Positions 57,950 to 64,000 of a DNA stretch of 64,000 nt are shown one piece after another. The stretch comes from Alligator mississippiensis (Eukaryota; Chordata; Crocodylia; Alligatoridae): contig NC_081828.1 in NCBI RefSeq assembly GCF_030867095.1, positions 50,135,434 to 50,199,433 of the forward strand. Direction: 5' to 3'. A program made the position numbers and the translations under genes. The notes below the pieces were generated by a model. It made no database searches. It was not told where the DNA came from and saw nothing but the letters and a program-made list of their open reading frames with translations. Every line of letters starts with the position of its first letter. The stretch's first letter is position 1.

Positions 57950-58239
57950 GCCTGGAATAGCACTGCCAGAGATACCAGGGTGTCGAAGATTAGATTGATT
58001 TCTCCTATAATCTACAAACCAATCCAGTGGACTGTAAAGGGACTTCATGAATCCACTGTGGCCTTCGCTGCATATTACTGAGTCCGTTCAGGAGAAGCCC
58101 TCCTCTGTGACATCAGAGGGTGTCAACAATTTGGACAGAAGTGCATGGATGGAGTTGTGTATGGAATCCCAGCAGCAGGACATGCTATAGCTCAAGTCGC
58201 GGATATACCCCCAGACTTTTATAATGGGTGTCGAGAACT
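57950..58239. other. No recognisable feature
   Basis: Flank of the nested cluster, unique-looking. Confidence 0.35.
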
Positions 58240-58500
58240 TATTTGTATTATAGCAGCATCTACAGGTGCATCCAGTATTAGGCCTCTGCTGTGCTGGGCA
58301 CTGTACAAACACAGAGAAACCATGTTTTCCCTGAAGAGCTTACAGTCAAAATAGACAAGACAGAAAGGGGCAAGAACCTCAACCCTCATTCTAGGGGCTT
58401 AGATTGAGTAGGCAATGTGCTCAGCCTCTCACAGGAGACCTGCAACAGAGTTGGGAACTAAAGCTAGCTGCTTTGAGGCACCAGCTGTGCCCTTCATCTG
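58240..58500 (-). repeat. MIR/CORE-type SINE
   Basis: TAGCAGCATCTACAGGTGC, CTGTGCTGGGCACTGTACAAACACAGAG and GAAGAGCTTACAGTCAAAATAGACAAGACAG are characteristic of the common reptile/bird SINE. Confidence 0.65.
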
Positions 58501-58984
58501 CCTGCGCACTCGTTCTCTCATGAAATTGCTGACTGTTACTCATCAGATCCATGGTAGAAGCCTAGTTAACTCCTCTTCCCCTAGATATTTATCTAAGAAA
58601 CTCTGCAGCTCCCATTACGAGAGCAGCCAGGGGCCTCAATCTGTAATGCAGTCACCTTCACACAGAGCCCAGAGTCAGTACTGCCCCCTGGGCAGTGGTG
58701 ACACACTGGGGAGATGTCACCTCCTTTTGTTGCATCTGGAGTGTATCAAAGAGTCATTTAAACATGGATGTTCAGTAGCAAAAAAAAAAAAGGTGACATT
58801 CTCGCTCCCCGCCATCAATGGACCTCTAGTCACTGCTGCCACACTGTGTGGAGCCACTGTTGTTCTACCCTCACCAGAGCCAGAGCCACTACAGGGGAGG
58901 TGCAGGAGGGACTGGGTGCTTAGGCACTCCCCAGCTCCATGCTAGTGCCCCCCACTTAGGTAGAGGTCAGGACTCATGCCTCAC

Positions 58985-59225
58985 TTGCCCACCCTTCAGG
59001 CTGGACATAAGGAAGAACTTCTGTACAGTCTGAGCTCCCAAGACCTGGAACAGACTGTCAACAGAGGTGGTGCAAACACCTACTCTGGATTCCTTTAAGA
59101 GTCAACTGGCTGTTTGTCTTGCTGGGATCCTGTGACCCCAGCTGACTTCTGCCCCTAGGGCAGGGGGCTGGACTCGATGATCTTCCAAGGTCACTTCCAG
59201 CCCTAATGTCTATGAAATTTATGAA
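58985..59225 (+). repeat. CR1 LINE 3' UTR fragment
   Basis: GGCTGGACATAAGGAAGAACTT, GAACAGACTGTCAACAGAGGTGGTG, CAGGGGGCTGGACTCGATGATC and CTTCCAGCCCTAATGTCTATGAAATTTATGAAA follow the CR1 3' end in order. Confidence 0.8.
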
Positions 59226-59274
59226 ATCTTTATACTACTGCCTTCACAACACCAATGCTCCTATGCCCCTTCCT

Positions 59275-59400
59275 CTGAGCCCAAGAAGATTAAGTGACTT
59301 GACCAGCATCACACCAAAAACCTTTAACAGAGCAAAGACCTAAGCCCAACTCTCCTAAGTACTAGGCTAGTGCCCTAACCACTGGACTTCCCTCTCTCAG
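59275..59400 (-). repeat. MIR/CORE-type SINE fragment
   Basis: GATTAAGTGACTTGACCAGCATCACACC ... TAGGCTAGTGCCCTAACCACTGGAC matches 'aagtgacttgcccaaggtcacac ... gtgctctatccactg' in antisense. Confidence 0.6.
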
Positions 59401-60171
59401 GCCACTGCCTTTTGCTCCTCATTTCCACAGACATTTACCCCTCCTTTTCCTTCTTCCTTCTTATAAACTTGGTCCTGGTAGCTAATATTAGATTCATAAC
59501 TAACCCTGGCTGACAGGTACTGCAGGCTGGATATTTCTCCGTTATGCTCCTACACTGCTATAAATATCCTTTTCTTCTGCAGGGAAAGAGTGCCTGACCC
59601 AAATGATATGGAACCCCATAACTGGCTAGTAAAAGAGGTTTAAAATGTCAACAAATACAGTCTTCATTTTCTTCTTACATTTTCAAAGCTCTGCAAGTCA
59701 CTGGAGTGAGCCACTCACCTGTTTGAAGTTCACCCTCAAAAGACTTTTGCAAAATATTTGCTGAAACACAATAAGTCAAGAATTGGAGGGGATTAAAATT
59801 GGTTCTGTCCCTGTCCTCCTCCCCCTACAACCTCTCTTTCTGATGAAGGTTTGTAGATGTCTTGAAGCCTCATTACAAAAGAGGTGGAAAAATTCCTAAC
59901 TCCTCTATTATTGAAATGCCTCATTTGACAACTTGACTGCTTCAATTAGTGAACAAAGAACACTTCAATTAATCTACAGTCAGAAGCTGAAAGAAACAAT
60001 ATGTAGTCCCCCACAATGCCAGCCTGCCACCTAGGTCACAGCTCAGTCCACTACAAAACTGTCCCACCACACCAGTCATCTTACCCGTGCCTGAGCTGCC
60101 CCTAAATCCAAGGACTATCAGGTTTGATGGAAACTCCATGGCAGTCAGCCAGCATCCATCAACTTATGTCT
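59401..60171. other. No recognisable feature
   Basis: Unique-looking sequence, no feature identified. Confidence 0.4.
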
Positions 60172-60179
60172 CCCATGAG

Positions 60180-60474
60180 TAGGGACCTACCAAATTCATG
60201 GTAGAAGTGGGCTTCACAGCAGCTCCTTTAATCTTGCAGGTCCTCCTCCCCCCCACCCCATTGCTGATTGGCAGAGGGGCCCCAGTGGCCCTGCTGTTTG
60301 TTGGTGACTGGCCGGGAGGCAAAAATGGCACCATATTTAAGAACACTGTTTTTGCCTCCCAGCTGATCAGGACCCCTCCACCAATCAGCAGGGGGGTGGG
60401 GAGCACGGGGGAACCTGCAAGAATAAAGGATCTGCCACACATCCCACTTCCGCTGTGAATTTAGTAGGTCCTTA
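60180..60474. mobile_element. Non-autonomous hAT, 295 bp
   Basis: Left end TAGGGACCTACCAAATTCA and reverse-complemented right end TAAGGACCTACTAAATTCA match at 17/19. Flanks CCCATGAG (60172-60179) and CCCATAAG (60475-60482), 7/8. Second inverted repeats inside (GCTGATTGG / CCAATCAGC; GGCAAAAATGG / TTTTTGCC) make the whole element a foldback. Non-coding. Confidence 0.85.
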
Positions 60475-60690
60475 CCCATAAGCCTTCAATCAAACCCCTA
60501 AGGCAGCTTGTAAGAAAACTTCCTCACATGGCCAGCCCAAGTGCACGAGTTCTTGGTACCGCCCAAGAGAACCAGGATCTCCAGCAAGCCCCTTCTCACA
60601 GCCTTGCAATGCATTTCAAAACATACAACAATGGTGGGGTGTACTTATAAGCTCAACCACTACTTTCTTTCCATTATTAGAATTAATATA

Positions 60691-60908
60691 CAGTGAACCC
60701 TTGATTGTTCAGAACACAGCAATCTGAAAATCTCATGTATCCACAATAGCATTGTGTTCCCAATGGATATTAAAACACTCTGAAAGATCCACCATTTACT
60801 CAAAGCTTCATTATCTCATTACTTTAAATTACCCCCTACATTGGTGATGTTATGCCATGAACTATAAAATGCCTTGATCTGTGTATATGGATAAAACAAG
60901 GGTGATGA
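60691..60908. mobile_element. Possible Tigger/mariner-type MITE
   Basis: After TATA the text CAGTGAACCCTTGATTGTTC resembles a Tigger terminus. GGATAAAACAAGGGTGATG at 60890-60908 could be its inverted partner. The TA duplication on the right is missing, so this is weak. Confidence 0.3.
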
Positions 60909-60984
60909 CCTTACACAGTAAAGATGCTGAATGGACTAAGAGCACTTATCTGCACCTTGGACAAGGAGCCCTTTACTACTTACT

Positions 60985-61150
60985 AGGTGGCATTTTCATC
61001 TACAGATTGCAAGCAATTTATACAGGAGGGTTAGGAGCATGCTTCTAATTGCATTGATGGGCAAATAGGCAGGAAGAAGTGAAATGACTTCACACAAACA
61101 TACTGAAGCACTGAAAATAGAACCCAAAGCCCCTAAGTCAGCTAAAAGAC
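60985..61150 (-). repeat. MIR/CORE-type SINE, decayed
   Basis: CATCTACAGATTGCAAGCAATTTATACAGG ... AGTGAAATGACTTCACAC ... GAAAATAGAACCCAAAGCCCC keeps the antisense SINE order. Confidence 0.5.
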
Positions 61151-62199
61151 TCCCACTGACTTCAGCCCAGCCTTGTAAGCGTTGGTACACTGTTCTCATA
61201 TGAATTAAAACTATCTTCAATGGGGTGAATCCTACATGAGCCATCTGGTCCCTCCCAATGGTGGAAATGCTGAATTTCTACCTGTGTATGGCTAAGGCCA
61301 GCATTGTGGGGGCTTCTTTGGAGTTCTCCTATGTTAAAGCTAGAGAGAGGCAGCTGTACCTACCACATAGTTCAAAGCATCCACCACAGTGCAAGTCACA
61401 GATCCATGCTTACCCCATTGAAATCAATGATCCCATGCAGAAAGCATGTCTAAACATGAGCTGGTTGGTGGAGTCAGACCCACTTTAACTATACTCTTCC
61501 ACAACTGGCTTAATTTTTTAGATTCAAATAACCTCTACTTGTTCCAGGCATAACAAGCATGAGATCTGATCTACCGTCAGTAGGGCTAGATAGAGGAAGG
61601 GAATATTATATATGCTATAGCTACTGCACTGTCACATTTCACAGCACATTGTCTTCCCATAGCATGGAAACTGGACAGATTTCTAAGATCTCTTGGAGTG
61701 CCACGAATACCATTATCCTATGTGCTGAAGACAGACATGTCTGGTTAAAAATCAGATTAATGCAAAGACAATATTTCCTCTTCTGTTTGATCTTGACCAA
61801 GCACTCTCCGCTTGTTTCCCAGTTCCTAAAAATTGGAGAATGATCCATAGCCTTCTGTGTAAAATGGGTTAGAAACTGTAGGTGATCTTGCACTTTGAAG
61901 AAACATAAAAAGCAAGAAGAATATCTCCACTGCCCCTGTGATCTGTCTGGGAACACTGCTGTGACGACGCACTGCCCATTCACTTCTGCTCCATGCCAGA
62001 AATGAGACAGCGCTGCCATATTACAATAGCCCTGAGCACATGTTAACAAACACATCCAGGACAGGGAGTTTGAGCTCCTGAGCAAGTTCATTTCACCATC
62101 TTGGCTTGTTCCTTAAGAAAGCTCCAGTTCCTGCAGAGAAGAGCTGAGCCTGCAGGGAAGAGAGTCCCATAGTGTTTGCAGAGAAAAGTTACTGGCCAT
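61151..62199. other. No recognisable feature
   Basis: Unique-looking sequence. A 150-codon minus-strand frame (62091-61639) has no recognisable domain. Confidence 0.35.
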
Positions 62200-62204
62200 G
62201 ATCA

Positions 62205-62790
62205 TCATGGAGCTGCAGGTGAACTTTAGCTATGCTAGATTCGGGCCACCGAGCCTCCTAGCCGGATGTCCCTCTATTAACCACAGCCATGCAGAGTTAA
62301 CATTATTTAATTGAAAGGTGAGAGAAGCTGCTCTCCTATTTATGTCTGAGGGTTAAACCTGCCCCAGCCGCACACTGAACACATTTTTTTACAATCTGGC
62401 AGTGATCTTTGCCTATTAAGCATCTCTGGCTTCAGAGGAGTGATATTGATTTATTTCACTTTTATGGCTGGAGGTATTTATTCCTATTTGCTTCCTCGCT
62501 TCTTCATCCCAGTTAGGGGGAAAAAATTATGATGTTGGTGGAGCTGAGAGCTGATGACTCATGGCTTTCTGACTGAGAGAGCAGGCTGGGACAAGGGGGA
62601 TGGAAACTAGCACTTCAGGTTATTCTGGGCGTTGTTATGGCTTTTATTTTCAGGCTGCAAATTAGTAACATTTGTGGCTGGAGGAAAAATGGCATGAAAG
62701 GGAATTTTCCCACTGCATTTGTATGCACACCACATTTGTGTCCAAATGCCATGTGTGAGGCTGAGAAAGTCGCTACGAGAAAATGCCTGA
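62205..62790. promoter_or_regulatory. Candidate conserved non-coding element
   Basis: Repeat-free block with GAGTTAACATTATTTAATTGAAAGG, TTTGCCTATTAAGCATC, GAGGTATTTATTCCTATTTGC, GCTGATGACTCATGGC (AP-1-like) and GCAAATTAGTAACATTTGTGGC. Dense motif content and lack of repeat decay suggest constraint. Inference only. Confidence 0.3.
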
Positions 62791-64000
62791 AGAGTTTGAG
62801 GCTACTTGAAAAGGGAGAAACTGAGTGGGAGAGGTGATATGGGGAGCGGATATCCAAAGTTTGGGGAACTCGAGATTGGTGTGCCTGGGCTTTGGGTATG
62901 CAAAGAGAAAGGAGTAAGGGCTGGAGAGTATAGCACTGGGAAATGATTTGTCCAGGAAATAAAATTCCTGCCAAAATCAGTTACTAGATATCATACTGGA
63001 GCTTTTAATGCCCAGATACATTTAGAGACAAAGCTGACTATGCTGCCATTAGTTTCAGAGGTCATCTCTGCTCTTTTCCTCCTCTCCCTTTCCTGTCCTG
63101 ATTATGCCCATTGCTATATACACCATCACATTAGATGATTTAAACTGGGCCATCAGAGGCAAGCACTTGACATGAGAGGTGCACCCAGCAGAGGAAACCC
63201 AAGCCTCTTGGCTTGATTCTCATCTCATTACAGTCATCTTACTGTAGCCAGTGGAACTGACACTGAATAGCTTGAAGTCAGAATCAAGTCCTATGAGTTT
63301 AATTCTCCATTTAAACTGGGCCTCCACCAGCCTAAGTGCTCTGAAGTCAATGGGCCAGTTTCAATTTCTGCAGAAAAGTGATTTCAATGGAGCTCGATCA
63401 ATTTACATCAGCCGAGGACCTGGCCTCGTATGTCTTCCTGTGGAAGGAAGGTCAAAATGTTTCCAATATCTAAAAGCAAGTCTGCAAGAGACAGCAAATC
63501 TATACTACACCCAAGAGACGAGAGTGGATCAAAATCCCAGATCTCTACCCACAACACCAGGGGATTAAAACTTTTTGACACGGCACTAGTTCTAATTTGT
63601 CACACTGTTTCAGTTTCACCCCTTTCCCCAACTAGTTCTGGGAAGGGTACTGGTTCTGTTAGTATTCATACAATTACATTTTAATAGATATACCAAAAAC
63701 ACCTACAGCCCCGGACTGACGCTTTTTAATAATGCACTGTGTAAATTCCAATAAATAAATGACAGCAGCATAACAAGAGCTGGCTCCCTCAGCAGACAGG
63801 AGAGGTCTAACAATTGGTCTCCCTTCTTCTCCAGCTTTCAAAACAATTCAAGTCAGCCTGTATATTTAAAGGCCAGACGGACCACTCCTCACCCCATAAA
63901 CAAACAAACCCATAAACAAACCAAAAAATGTGGCTCTGACCTCTGAAAGTGCAGGATGAAATTTCAGGGAAAGCATCATCTCCTGTCACTGAAATTTACA
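62791..64000. other. No gene recognised; weak MITE trace
   Basis: About 63325-63425 contains CTGAAGTCAATGGGCCAG and CAATGGAGCTCGATCAATTTACATCAGCCGAGGACCTGGCC, resembling the right arm of the common CAGCTGGTGTAAATC MITE. The rest is unique-looking. Confidence 0.35.

Noticed and set aside
61639-62091. 150-codon minus-strand frame
   Set aside because: No recognisable domain, and the surrounding sequence shows no splice-site or codon-bias support that I can identify.
1-64000. Bacterial-type features: operons, CRISPR arrays, riboswitches, rho-independent terminators
   Set aside because: The sequence is plainly vertebrate nuclear DNA (CR1, MIR, hAT, CpG-poor). No regular spacer-repeat array or dense coding exists.
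1-64000. tRNA or rRNA genes
   Set aside because: No intact B-box GGTTCGAATCC with a matching A-box and cloverleaf spacing was found; tRNA-like text belongs to decayed SINEs.

Overview
The window looks like a gene-poor stretch of a vertebrate nuclear genome, most likely crocodilian, with turtle as the main alternative. The grounds are CR1-type LINEs at every stage of decay, tRNA-derived MIR/CORE-type SINEs, and an unusually dense set of short non-autonomous hAT transposons with 8-bp target-site duplications (TSDs), CpG-poor DNA and mononucleotide runs. I found no host exon, tRNA, rRNA, operon, CRISPR array or origin. Most open frames are low-complexity GC-rich frames inside transposons. The real coding signal comes from retrotransposon and transposase fossils.

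Layout. 1-7.2 kb: sparse sequence, then hAT copy A1 (2707-3458), a broken hAT transposase C-terminus (3550-3960), a dispersed repeat tail and a 257-bp hAT (5113-5369). 7.2-8 kb: two hATs end to end sharing a target site. 9.4-14 kb: an inverted-repeat MITE, a GC-rich hAT copy (A2), and two motifs resembling ZNF143 sites. 14.6-18.2 kb: antisense CR1 debris, one long piece of which is split by hAT copy A3. 21.3-23.8 kb: a hAT, another antisense CR1 RT fossil and a CR1 3' end. 26.5-28.25 kb: a 1.56-kb hAT nested inside an older hAT. 29.7-34.7 kb: a hAT, two sense CR1 3' pieces, and two matched 337/338-bp insertions, one of them inside a CR1. 35.4-37.8 kb: a probable solo LTR and hAT copy A4. 38.84-41.86 kb: the best-preserved element, a CR1 with ORF1 esterase, endonuclease and a 450-codon reverse transcriptase frame that has lost the RT core in frame. 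42-52 kb: mostly unique sequence with a PIF/Harbinger-type MITE, a conserved-looking block at 47.2-47.66 kb and a 624-bp hAT. 52.3-58 kb: hAT copy A5, a MITE, a SINE and a three-level nest (hAT containing an LTR containing a hAT). 58-64 kb: SINEs, a CR1 3' end, a 295-bp hAT and a second conserved-looking block.

The unifying signal is repeated hAT activity. One family (here called A) has five copies sharing ends and a conserved subterminal hairpin but carrying two different internal cores. The nestings give relative ages: CR1 and LTR copies were in place before several of the hATs. All family names are by pattern recognition and no database search was run.
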